Source: Muribaculaceae bacterium (lineage in GTDB: Bacteria > Bacteroidota > Bacteroidia > Bacteroidales > Muribaculaceae). Taken from it: a stretch of 51,314 bases of DNA. Location of the stretch: NCBI GenBank assembly GCA_022510405.1, contig JAFLTP010000006.1:60180-111493 (forward strand). Reading direction: 5' to 3'. Every line of letters begins with the position of its first letter. Position 1 is the first letter of the stretch. The translations under genes were made by a program, and so were the position numbers. Below the pieces are notes generated by a model. The model was not told the origin of the DNA. It saw only the letters and a program-made list of their open reading frames with translations, and did no database searches. Below are positions 26,201 through 33,707 of the stretch, in pieces.

Positions 26201-27922
26201 GTTGATTTCGTGCAGCCCTTTATGGCAGTCTTCTCATCTCATGTGGGTGGTTATGCAACCGGAGCAGTGAAACTTTTCGGAACGTTCCATGATATCGATA
26301 TGACCGGAAAGATCTTTGCGGATTCTGTGGCGGTGAAACTTGACTATACCAACACCGTTTACCATGGTTCCGATTCAGTTTTACTCTACCCCGGAAGAAT
26401 TGAGATCCCGCATTTTGAATTGTTTGATAAAAACGGGAATTCCGCCATGTTGTCAGGCGAACTGACGCATAGGTATTTCCATGATCCATCTTTCACTTTC
26501 CGACTATCGGATGCAGAAGATTTTCTTTGTTACAACACTTCTTCAGAGTTGAATCCGGATTGGTATGGAGTATTATACGGCACAGGTTCAGCTTTCCTGA
26601 GAGGAGAACCGGGGCTTGTGGATATATCCGCCGATATGACTATAACAGGCAACTCATCTTTCACCTTTGTATTGAACGATACCCAGTATGCCCAAGACTA
26701 TGAATTCTTGACTTTTTCGGATAAACGAAAGGAGGAAGCCAAACAGGATACACCTATGGGGGTGGCAGATTATAAGGAGATGCTGAAAAAAAGAATGGCG
26801 GAAGATAATGCATCTTTATCACGGTTCGGAATTGATATAAGAGCCACCGTGACTCCTCACGTGCTTTTCACTTTGGTCATGGATCCGGCAGCAGGTGACA
26901 AGATCACCGCAAGGGGAAGAGGGGCAATGCAAGTGAAATATGAAAGCGACGATGATGAAATGATGATGTATGGGAAATATGAAATCGATGAGGGTAACTA
27001 CAATTTCTCTCTTCAGGATATAATCCTTCGAGATTTCAAAATCAAGGAGGGTAGCTATATCTCTTTCAATGGAAACCCCCTTGCGGCAGATCTGGATATC
27101 AGCGCTACTTACAGAGTGAATACCAACCTGTCTGATTTGGACAAAAGTTTTTCCACCGACAGGGATTTGAACCGTACAAATGTTCCAGTGGATGCTGTCC
27201 TTTCGGTGAACGGTAATATGACTTCTCCTGATATCACCTTCGACATAGAATTGCCAACCTTGACTCAGGATGTGGAAAGAAAAGTTAAGAGTATTATTTC
27301 CACTGATGACATGATGAATCGTCAGATCATTTATCTTCTCGCGCTTAACCGATTTTATACTCCTGAATATATGGGTGCTACCGGCAATGGAGGTGAATTG
27401 GCGGCAGTAGCATCTTCCACCATTTCTTCACAATTGTCGAATATTTTGGGTCAGTTGACTGATAAATTCTCTGTTTCTCCCTCAATCCGCAGTGACAAAG
27501 GTGACTTTTCAGACATTGAGGTTGATGTGGCACTATCTTCTAAATTATTGAACAATCGATTGTTAATCAACGGTAATTTCGGATATAGAGACAGAAGCAA
27601 TTCAAGCACTACTTTTGTCGGAGACTTCGATGTGGAATATCTGCTGAGTAAAAATGGGAATTTAAGATTGAAGGCATATAATCATTTTAACGATCAAAAT
27701 TATTATCTTCGTGAAGCGTTAACTACTCAGGGGCTCGGCGTGGTGTATCGCAGAGATTTCGACAACTGGTTCACTTTCCTCAAAAAACGGTCAAAACAAC
27801 TGTCAACTTCTGAGGAAAAAGAAAGAAGTGATGATGAAAAAGATGATTCCTTAAAAAATGATGGAATTAATAAAGAGACATCAATAGAAAATAAAACTTT
27901 AAATGATGGAACTGAAGATTAA
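23255..27922 (+). CDS. tamB: TamB-like translocation and assembly protein (DUF490)
   Basis: Up to 1,555 residues. One N-terminal membrane helix (~36-58, FSVTLFVVGIFVVVYILISI) is followed by a huge periplasmic beta-rich, AsmA/TamB-like repeat region and the conserved C-terminal DUF490 domain (~1150-1480: MMYGKYEIDEGNYNFSLQDI, RQIIYLLALNRFYTPE, LSNILGQLTDKFSV). TamB-type proteins bridge inner and outer membrane and carry lipids or help barrel assembly. The start is uncertain. GTG 23255 lies upstream of a TAAATTTG box (23268-23275), so TTG 23303 is a plausible real start; no in-frame ATG precedes the membrane helix. The 3' end overlaps the patatin gene by 20 bp. Confidence 0.9.
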   Translation: MGFCLNLHIKSLPHFVLKPQRILKGIYQAVRSILFSVTLFVVGIFVVVYILISIPAFTNAMKDRGIAELTKLIGSKVEIANLTFSPFNEMRIEGLEVYDLDDRKCLEVEKIGAGISLWKLIFEKRIEITYGEIIGLNALIVQEEKDSSLNISFIIDAFSSKDKNKEKTPFDLALRNVVLRKSGVTFSRPWLGGKKIGELDLSNLIITDLAADIAFPKINEKEVHVDLRRLSLKSPDIIDIEKLGLKGEFGSDRLFVQNFVLEFPNSKINIPELNLPLEENVPVIEILKRHRHVLQINNSYVSLSDFGFISPILKDFSEPLFIDVNIEGNVENIEINTFKFGNPDVLTLSMNGGIEGLSDLNNVAGDISDLELNVTSLTFHRLASSIPNIQVQVKEIIGNLGDLHVKGDFSATAFNKSLKGNIDILSDIFNITFEGGIENPLSNTFQGAGELNIENLKLDRLLPKIPIGNINANLIAEGTLTDKNPQGMLSLVVEDFEYKGKFFEGFSLNVNKDEELIAGDILIDNAIADLVANFNGDIESPEKNASLDMDIRRLDLSELIDMKNYDNYTLAGNISLNGKASGIDFFTGDLSLNNFSFVSPDNKKKLKLNQLEITGEVVDSIHSLNLKSDWMDFRAEGPYQLKTLPQQIMAMAESVFPILIPANKDRETHHVFTSDMEFDFMVKKNNALTEFFNLPFRLLVPVTLSGSIDGSSNSAFLNLNVPYLQQGKDKLIYDTKLIANIYGDVGVLDALIETTLPVKKGDLSLNVNLFGRQNSLSTDIHWINTENADFKGHILLDTDFSKNELTSKPEISLEIKPSILQMGTAQWQVSKSNISYTDKKIEIDGLRIWHDDQFVEIQGVASPEYSDAVTVKLADIDVDYVFDMLQINYVTFGGTAMGEVAGRALLSGDPIAETESIIIKDFTYNGCQLGTCFASSKWNNEQKEIEISADISHNGIRRVFGSGGIWLGKDSLCFDIEATKVPVDFVQPFMAVFSSHVGGYATGAVKLFGTFHDIDMTGKIFADSVAVKLDYTNTVYHGSDSVLLYPGRIEIPHFELFDKNGNSAMLSGELTHRYFHDPSFTFRLSDAEDFLCYNTSSELNPDWYGVLYGTGSAFLRGEPGLVDISADMTITGNSSFTFVLNDTQYAQDYEFLTFSDKRKEEAKQDTPMGVADYKEMLKKRMAEDNASLSRFGIDIRATVTPHVLFTLVMDPAAGDKITARGRGAMQVKYESDDDEMMMYGKYEIDEGNYNFSLQDIILRDFKIKEGSYISFNGNPLAADLDISATYRVNTNLSDLDKSFSTDRDLNRTNVPVDAVLSVNGNMTSPDITFDIELPTLTQDVERKVKSIISTDDMMNRQIIYLLALNRFYTPEYMGATGNGGELAAVASSTISSQLSNILGQLTDKFSVSPSIRSDKGDFSDIEVDVALSSKLLNNRLLINGNFGYRDRSNSSTTFVGDFDVEYLLSKNGNLRLKAYNHFNDQNYYLREALTTQGLGVVYRRDFDNWFTFLKKRSKQLSTSEEKERSDDEKDDSLKNDGINKETSIENKTLNDGTED
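23268..23275 (+). promoter_or_regulatory. Possible -7 box for tamB
   Basis: TAAATTTG lies inside the longest reading of tamB. Its -33 position would fall in TTTATGG (23242-23248), which is not a consensus TTTG, so support is moderate. Confidence 0.45.
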
Positions 27923-28715
27923 TTCATTGTTGGAACGTATCGGTATAGGTGGAAATTCGGTAGTGGGTCTCGCCCTCAGCGGGGGTGGTGCCAAGGGCTT
28001 TTCCCATATCGGAGTGTTGATGGCATTCGAAAGATACGGGATTAAACCTGACATTCTTTCAGGAGTGTCAGCAGGTTCTATCGCAAGTGTGCTCTATGCG
28101 GCCGGTTTGCGTCCCAATGATATTATCAAATGTTTTACGGATGCTTCAAAATTCGGCGACTTCACGGAATGGGCAATACCAAAGGAAGGATTTTTTAAAC
28201 TTGACAGGTTCGGAAAACTTCTTGAGGAATGGTTACCTGTAAAGTATCTCGAGGAGTTGAATATTCCTACTATTGTGTGTGCCACAGATTTGGATCATGG
28301 AAAATCAGTGGGTTGGAGTAAAGGTGAGATCGTGCCAAGGGTCATTGCATCATGTAGTGTGCCTATAGTTTTTAATCCAAAGAAAATAAATGGAGTGCAA
28401 TATGTTGACGGTGGTGTGTTGAGGAATCTTCCGGCATGGGCCATCCGACCCTATTGCAAAACCTTATACGGGTGTAATTGCTCTCCCTTAAGGGGAGCGC
28501 CCACCGGAGGGGCAAAAACTTTGATAGATATCGCCTATAGGAGTTATCATTTGATGAACAAGGCAAATGTGCCTCAGGATATCAGGCTTTGTGACCATGT
28601 GATACAAGTCTACGATGTGTCGCATGTGTCGATCTTTGACCTTACCGCCCTCCAAAAATGTGTTATGGCCGGTTACGAGGCAGCCATGAAAGTGCTCGAA
28701 AAATCAAATCCCTGA
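27903..28715 (+). CDS. Patatin-like phospholipase
   Basis: 270 residues with a Ser-Asp dyad lipase fold: oxyanion loop SGGGAKGFSHIG, nucleophile Ser56 in GVSAGS and Asp169 in VDGG. There is no signal peptide, so it is probably cytoplasmic or membrane-associated, acting on phospholipid or acyl esters. It overlaps the tamB end by 20 bp (ATGATG at 27903-27908), which indicates translational coupling and a shared role in envelope lipid handling. Around residues 194-204 the sequence SPLRGAPTGGA is encoded by a GC-rich palindromic element that looks like an in-frame repeat insertion; the family core resumes at DIAYRSYHLM. Confidence 0.9.
   Translation: MMELKINSLLERIGIGGNSVVGLALSGGGAKGFSHIGVLMAFERYGIKPDILSGVSAGSIASVLYAAGLRPNDIIKCFTDASKFGDFTEWAIPKEGFFKLDRFGKLLEEWLPVKYLEELNIPTIVCATDLDHGKSVGWSKGEIVPRVIASCSVPIVFNPKKINGVQYVDGGVLRNLPAWAIRPYCKTLYGCNCSPLRGAPTGGAKTLIDIAYRSYHLMNKANVPQDIRLCDHVIQVYDVSHVSIFDLTALQKCVMAGYEAAMKVLEKSNP
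28480..28513. repeat. REP-like palindromic element inside the patatin gene
   Basis: The stretch contains the palindrome CCCTTAAGGG with flanking CTC/GAG arms, then GCGCCCACCGGAGGGGC. It is much richer in GC than the gene around it. The form matches the short palindromic elements scattered in Bacteroidota genomes as I remember them. It keeps the frame. No second copy was found in the window. Confidence 0.5.
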
Positions 28716-28724
28716 CACCTTCTC

Positions 28725-28803
28725 AACATAACAATAAACACAATAACAACAATAATAACAATAAACACAACATCAACAATAACAACAATAACAACAATAA
28801 CCC
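28725..28803. repeat. CAATAA/AACAAC low-complexity leader
   Basis: About 79 bp of imperfect triplet and hexamer repeats (AACAAC, AATAAC, AATAAACAC) fill the gap between the patatin and GH13 genes. The coding strand has no T in long runs, so its RNA would be unstructured. It resembles the nonamer array at 9592-9645. Confidence 0.8.
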
Positions 28804-28815
28804 CATCTCTCAACA

Positions 28816-30579
28816 ATGGAAAAACTAATTATCTACCAGCTCTTCCCAAGGATTTTTTCAAATCCTACAGAAAATTGTGTCCCATGGGGACCTCTACAGA
28901 GAAACGGTAGCGGAAAATTCAATGATTTCACTCCTTCTCTTTTGGCTGGAATAAGAGACCTTGGAGTTAATTGTGTCTGGATGACAGGCGTTATAGAACA
29001 TGCCACTAAGACAGACTTTTCTAAATATGGTATTCATCCTGACAACCCCAATGTGGTGAAGGGAGAAGCCGGCTCTCCTTATGCAATCAAGGATTATTAT
29101 GATGTGGATCCCGCCTTGGCCGTGAATGTCAACAAACGAATGGATGAATTCGAAGCTTTGGTGAAAAGGGTGCATCTTGCAGGTTTAAAATTGATTATAG
29201 ATTTTGTCCCCAATCACACAGCCCGCGAATATCATTCTGATATGGCTCCCGCCGGAATCGAAGATTTCGGTAAAAACGACAATATCCATATGAATTTTGA
29301 AAGGGATAACAACTATTATTATATATCAAACCAACAGTTTTATCCTGATTTCGATCTGGCTGCCGAGGGTGACAGGCCATATGTAGAATTTCCGGCAAAA
29401 GCTACTGGTAATGACTGTTTCACCGCTTTCTGCGGGAAAAATGATTGGTATGAGACCGTTAAATTGAATTATGGGCATGATTATAATGATCATTCCGATC
29501 ATTTTGACCCTGTGCCCGACACTTGGATGAAAATGTTGCACATCCTTCGTTATTGGTGCTCCAAGGGTATTGACGGTTTCAGATGTGATATGGTCTTTAT
29601 GGTGCCCCTTCCTTTCTGGCATTGGGCAATCCCGCAGGTAAAGGAAACTTATCCCAATATCATTTTTATCGGCGAGATTTATGATGTGGCACAATATCGA
29701 CCTTTTCTTAATTACGGTTGTTTTGATTATCTGTATGATAAGGTGAATCTTTATGATACACTTGTGGGGATTGAAACTAAAGGATGGTCGGCTGCCCAGC
29801 TAACGGGTTGTTGGCAGACTGTGGATGGTATTGGCGACCGTATGCTCAATTTCCTTGAGAATCACGACGAGGTGAGGTTCGCTTCCAAAGCCTATGCCAA
29901 CGATTCCATGAGGGTTGTGCCTTCATTGGTGGTGAGTGCTATGATTTCAAAGGGCCCTTTCCTGATTTATTATGGACAGGAATTGGGAGAAAAAGGAGAT
30001 GAGAACGAAGGTTTCGCAGGAGATAACGACAGAACCACCATCTTTGATTATTGGAGCCTTTCTTCTTTGAGAAGATGGATAAACGGAGGCAATTGGGGTG
30101 AAACCTTGTTGACACCGCATGAAAGATTTTTAAGAAATCTTTATAAAAAAGTACTTACACTTTGCAATGAACGCAAGGCTATTAAGGAAGGTGAATTTTT
30201 TGATTTGATGTATGTGAATTTGCGTCAACCGGGCTTTAATCCTCACAGTCATTTTGCTTTCTTTAGGTATAAGGATGACGACATTTTGTTGATAGTTGTT
30301 AATTTCTCCCACGAATCTGCCACAATTCAAGTTAATATACCCTCTATCGCGTTTCAGATGGCGAAGCTCCCGATTGGCACTATTACCACTACCGATCTCC
30401 TTTGGGATAAGCCTTATAAATTGAGTCTGGCTCCTGACCATGTCTCTTCAATTTTTGTGGGAGCCGCGGATGCAGTGATTCTTCCGTTGGGTAAGTCAAA
30501 TAAAAAACCTAATTTTGCACAAGTATTAGAGGAGAAAAAAACTGCTTCCTCTTCAAACTCTAAACGTCAAAAAAGTTAA
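28816..30579 (+). CDS. GH13 alpha-amylase-family enzyme
   Basis: 587 residues without a signal peptide, so cytoplasmic. The (beta/alpha)8 barrel has the GH13 catalytic triad: nucleophile Asp258 in GFRCDMV, acid/base Glu287 in IGEIYD and Asp351 in ENHDE, plus the first conserved region DFVPNH. The C-terminal beta domain (~470-570) is present, followed by a Ser/Lys-rich tail. Likely substrates are alpha-1,4-glucans or maltooligosaccharides; the exact specificity is open. Its stop is 13 bp from the prs start, so the two may share a message. Confidence 0.9.
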   Translation: MEKLIIYQLFPRIFSNPTENCVPWGPLQRNGSGKFNDFTPSLLAGIRDLGVNCVWMTGVIEHATKTDFSKYGIHPDNPNVVKGEAGSPYAIKDYYDVDPALAVNVNKRMDEFEALVKRVHLAGLKLIIDFVPNHTAREYHSDMAPAGIEDFGKNDNIHMNFERDNNYYYISNQQFYPDFDLAAEGDRPYVEFPAKATGNDCFTAFCGKNDWYETVKLNYGHDYNDHSDHFDPVPDTWMKMLHILRYWCSKGIDGFRCDMVFMVPLPFWHWAIPQVKETYPNIIFIGEIYDVAQYRPFLNYGCFDYLYDKVNLYDTLVGIETKGWSAAQLTGCWQTVDGIGDRMLNFLENHDEVRFASKAYANDSMRVVPSLVVSAMISKGPFLIYYGQELGEKGDENEGFAGDNDRTTIFDYWSLSSLRRWINGGNWGETLLTPHERFLRNLYKKVLTLCNERKAIKEGEFFDLMYVNLRQPGFNPHSHFAFFRYKDDDILLIVVNFSHESATIQVNIPSIAFQMAKLPIGTITTTDLLWDKPYKLSLAPDHVSSIFVGAADAVILPLGKSNKKPNFAQVLEEKKTASSSNSKRQKS

Positions 30580-30592
30580 CTATATAAACTCA

Positions 30593-31537
30593 ATGAGTAA
30601 CTATCTTCCCCCAATCAAGGTGTTTGCAGGCACCAAGAGCCATTATTTGGGTGAGTCAATCTGCAAGGAACTCGGCATTGAACTTGGTAAAATGAAAATT
30701 GAGAAGTTTGCCGACGGCGAATTCGAAGTCTCTTTTGAGGAATCAATCCGAGGGGCTGAAGTTTATTTAGTCCAATCCACATTCCCCAACAGCGACAATC
30801 TCATGGAATTATTGCTTATGATTGATGCGGCTAAAAGAGCTTCAGCAGCTACCATAGTGGCTGTTATGCCTTATTTCGGATGGGCGCGTCAAGACCGTAA
30901 GGACAAACCGAGAGTATCCATCGCCGCCAAACTTGTGGCCGACCTTTTAAGTGTGGCCGGTATTGACCGTGTTGTCACCATGGACCTTCATGCAGATCAG
31001 ATTCAAGGTTTCTTTGATGTACCGGTAGACCATTTGTATGCTTCTTCAATTTTTATTCCCTATATCAAGAGCCTGCATTTAGAAGACTTGGTGATTGCCT
31101 CTCCTGATGTGGGTGGAGCGAAGAGAGCAAATTCTTATGCCAAATATTTCGATGTTCCTTTGGTGTTATGCCATAAACAAAGGGCAAAAGCGAATGTTGT
31201 GGAAAAAATGACTGTGATCGGTGATGTTGAGGGTAAGAATGTTGTTCTTATTGATGACATTAGCGACACTGCCGGAACAATAACAAAAGCTGCCGATCTT
31301 CTCCTTGAAAAGGGTGCCAAATCTGTGAGAGCTCTATGCAGCCATGCCCTTATGAGTGGTCCGGCTACCCAGCGTGTGCTCGATTCAGGCTTGAATGAAA
31401 TCATCTTCACAGATTCTATACCCTACGGTGTTGAAAACCATAAGGCCGTGGTTCTTCCGGTTGCTAAATTGTTTGCCGATACAATCCGACGTATACACAA
31501 CAACCAATCAATCTCTTCTCAGTATCTCTTCAAATAA
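30593..31537 (+). CDS. prs: Ribose-phosphate pyrophosphokinase
   Basis: 314 residues, full length. It makes PRPP from ribose 5-phosphate and ATP for nucleotide, histidine and NAD synthesis. Motifs: FADGEFEVSFEESIRG, the metal/ATP region TMDLHADQIQGFF, the flexible loop SPDVGGAKRA and the PRPP-binding VVLIDDISDTAGT. It lies between a GH13 gene and an M13 peptidase gene, both very close (13 and 10 bp), an arrangement without obvious biochemical logic. Confidence 0.97.
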   Translation: MSNYLPPIKVFAGTKSHYLGESICKELGIELGKMKIEKFADGEFEVSFEESIRGAEVYLVQSTFPNSDNLMELLLMIDAAKRASAATIVAVMPYFGWARQDRKDKPRVSIAAKLVADLLSVAGIDRVVTMDLHADQIQGFFDVPVDHLYASSIFIPYIKSLHLEDLVIASPDVGGAKRANSYAKYFDVPLVLCHKQRAKANVVEKMTVIGDVEGKNVVLIDDISDTAGTITKAADLLLEKGAKSVRALCSHALMSGPATQRVLDSGLNEIIFTDSIPYGVENHKAVVLPVAKLFADTIRRIHNNQSISSQYLFK

Positions 31538-31547
31538 ATTGATCATT

Positions 31548-33584
31548 ATGAAAAAATATTTTTTATTAGGTCTTGCAACCTTGGCTTTAGTGCCTTCTTT
31601 ACAGGCAGAACACCTTAAAAGTTTAAACAAGGATGGCGTTAGTTCTACCGTTAAGCCGGGTCAGGATTTCTATGAATATGTTAATGCCGGTTGGATTGAA
31701 TCAAATCCTCTCACTCCGGAATATTCTCGTTATGGCCAATTCAATGTCCTGACTGACTCAAGCAACAATCGTGTGAAACGTATTGTTACAAATCTCGGTA
31801 AAACAAATCCTCAGAAAGGCACCAACGCATTCCTTATTTCCACCCTCTATGAAGCCGGTATGGATTCAGTGAGAAGAAATCAGGAAGGCGCAGCTCCGAT
31901 CAAGCCTATCCTTTCTAAAATCGAAAATGCGAAACCCGAGGAAATGGGAGAACTTTTCCTTTGGTTGCACAAAAATTATAGTTCTCCGTTTGTGAACGTC
32001 GGTCATCAGGAAGACCTTGCCAACAGTCAAGTTTATGCCATGTATATCGATGGACCGGGACTTGGTTTGGGCGACCGTGACTATTACCTCAAGGATGACA
32101 AACGCAATAAAGAAGTGCGTGAGGCCTATAAGAAACTCATCGAAAAACAAATGATGAATGCCGGTTACTCCAAGAAGGATGCCAAGAGAATTGTTTCTAA
32201 CGTAATGAAGATTGAAAACTTGATAGCCGATTCTACCTGGACACGCGAAGAAAGCCGGAATATCGCTGCAATGTATAATCCCCGTAGCCTTGAACAGGTT
32301 AAAGAAGCTTATCCTAATTTCCCATGGGATACATTCTTCACTGAAACAATGGGTTTCAATACTCCTGAACAGTTTATTGTAACGACTTTAAATACAGTGA
32401 AACAAGGTAATGATCTATATGGATCTTTGACAGACCGTGAAAAGAAAGATTATTACTTATGGAAGATCGTGAGTGGCGCTTCTCCTTATCTAAGCGACAA
32501 TTTCAGTGATGCGTCATTCGAATTCAATAAGGTGATGAGCGGTGTGCAAGAACAACAGCCTCGTTGGAAAAAAGTGCTTGGCACAACTGAAGGTCATCTT
32601 GGTGAGGCTATCGGTGAACTCTATGTGGAGGAATATTTCCCCCAGAGTTCCAAGGATTATATGATAGCACTTGTAGAGAATCTTCGTGTGGCTCTTGGCA
32701 AACATATAATCAATCTTCCTTGGATGAGCGATGACACTAAGGTGGCTGCTATGAAGAAGCTCAATTCTTTCACCGTGAAAATCGGATATCCCGACCAATG
32801 GAAGGATTATTCCGAAATGGTGCTTGATCCTTCTTTGTCATATTACGATAATGTGCATAATGCACAAATGTGGGCTCAGAAAAAATACCTTGAAAAATGG
32901 GGAAAGCCCGTTGACAAGTCCGAATGGCATATGACTCCTCAGACTATCAACGCATATTATAATCCCATGGCTAATGAGATAGTTTTCCCGGCAGGTATTC
33001 TCCAGGCTCCGTTCTTTGATCCGAATGCGAGCGACGCTGAAAATTATGGAGGTATCGGTGTAGTTATAGGACATGAACTCACTCACGGATTTGACGACCA
33101 AGGCGCACAATTCGATCCGGAAGGCAACATGGTGAACTGGTGGACCGCAGAAGATAAGGAAGCTTTCGATACTCTCACACAAGGTCTTGCAGAACAATAC
33201 AGCGCAGTAGAAGTATTGCCGGGTCTCTTTGCTAACGGTCAATATACTCTCGGAGAAAACATAGCAGACCAAGGTGGTTTGAGAATCGCTTATACTGCGT
33301 TCAAGGACTCTCAAAAGAAGAAAGGTGTTGACATCGCTTCAGAGGAAGCCAAAATAGACGGTCTTGATCCTTCTCAAGTTTTCTATATGAACTTCGCTAA
33401 CCTTTGGGCAAACAATATCCGCGACGAGGAAATCAGACGTCTCACAGTAGGCGACGTTCACTCTTTGGGTAAAAACCGTGTAAATGTATCACTCAAGAAC
33501 ATTGCTCCTTTCTTCGAAGCATTCGGTATCATCGAAGGTGATCCAATGTACCTACCGGCAGACCAACAGGTAATTATCTGGTAA
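31548..33584 (+). CDS. M13-family (PepO/neprilysin-like) zinc metallopeptidase
   Basis: 678 residues from the ATG at 31548, which begins a clear signal peptide (KKYFLLGLATLALVPSLQA). It is exported, probably periplasmic. The M13 N-terminal domain spans ~35-440. The catalytic domain has HELTH (His509, Glu510, His513), ENIAD (zinc ligand Glu570) and the RRLTVGDVHS block near the end. M13 enzymes cleave oligopeptides rather than proteins. It ends before a strong bidirectional terminator shared with glnN. Confidence 0.95.
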   Translation: MKKYFLLGLATLALVPSLQAEHLKSLNKDGVSSTVKPGQDFYEYVNAGWIESNPLTPEYSRYGQFNVLTDSSNNRVKRIVTNLGKTNPQKGTNAFLISTLYEAGMDSVRRNQEGAAPIKPILSKIENAKPEEMGELFLWLHKNYSSPFVNVGHQEDLANSQVYAMYIDGPGLGLGDRDYYLKDDKRNKEVREAYKKLIEKQMMNAGYSKKDAKRIVSNVMKIENLIADSTWTREESRNIAAMYNPRSLEQVKEAYPNFPWDTFFTETMGFNTPEQFIVTTLNTVKQGNDLYGSLTDREKKDYYLWKIVSGASPYLSDNFSDASFEFNKVMSGVQEQQPRWKKVLGTTEGHLGEAIGELYVEEYFPQSSKDYMIALVENLRVALGKHIINLPWMSDDTKVAAMKKLNSFTVKIGYPDQWKDYSEMVLDPSLSYYDNVHNAQMWAQKKYLEKWGKPVDKSEWHMTPQTINAYYNPMANEIVFPAGILQAPFFDPNASDAENYGGIGVVIGHELTHGFDDQGAQFDPEGNMVNWWTAEDKEAFDTLTQGLAEQYSAVEVLPGLFANGQYTLGENIADQGGLRIAYTAFKDSQKKKGVDIASEEAKIDGLDPSQVFYMNFANLWANNIRDEEIRRLTVGDVHSLGKNRVNVSLKNIAPFFEAFGIIEGDPMYLPADQQVIIW

Positions 33585-33638
33585 AACAGTGGAATAGGCA
33601 TTAAATATGCCTCTCCTATGTTTTAATTATTATAAAAT

Positions 33639-33672
33639 AACGGGCCGTAATTTACGACCCGTTAGTTTTTTT
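33639..33672. terminator. Bidirectional terminator between peptidase and glnN
   Basis: AACGGG/CCCGTT plus CGTAA/TTACG stems form one hairpin with a single mismatch. It has a T-run on the plus side (33665-33672) and a T-rich flank on the minus side. Confidence 0.85.
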
Positions 33673-33707
33673 CCTAAATACTTTTTTACCTTAAAAATTT
33701 GTAGTCC

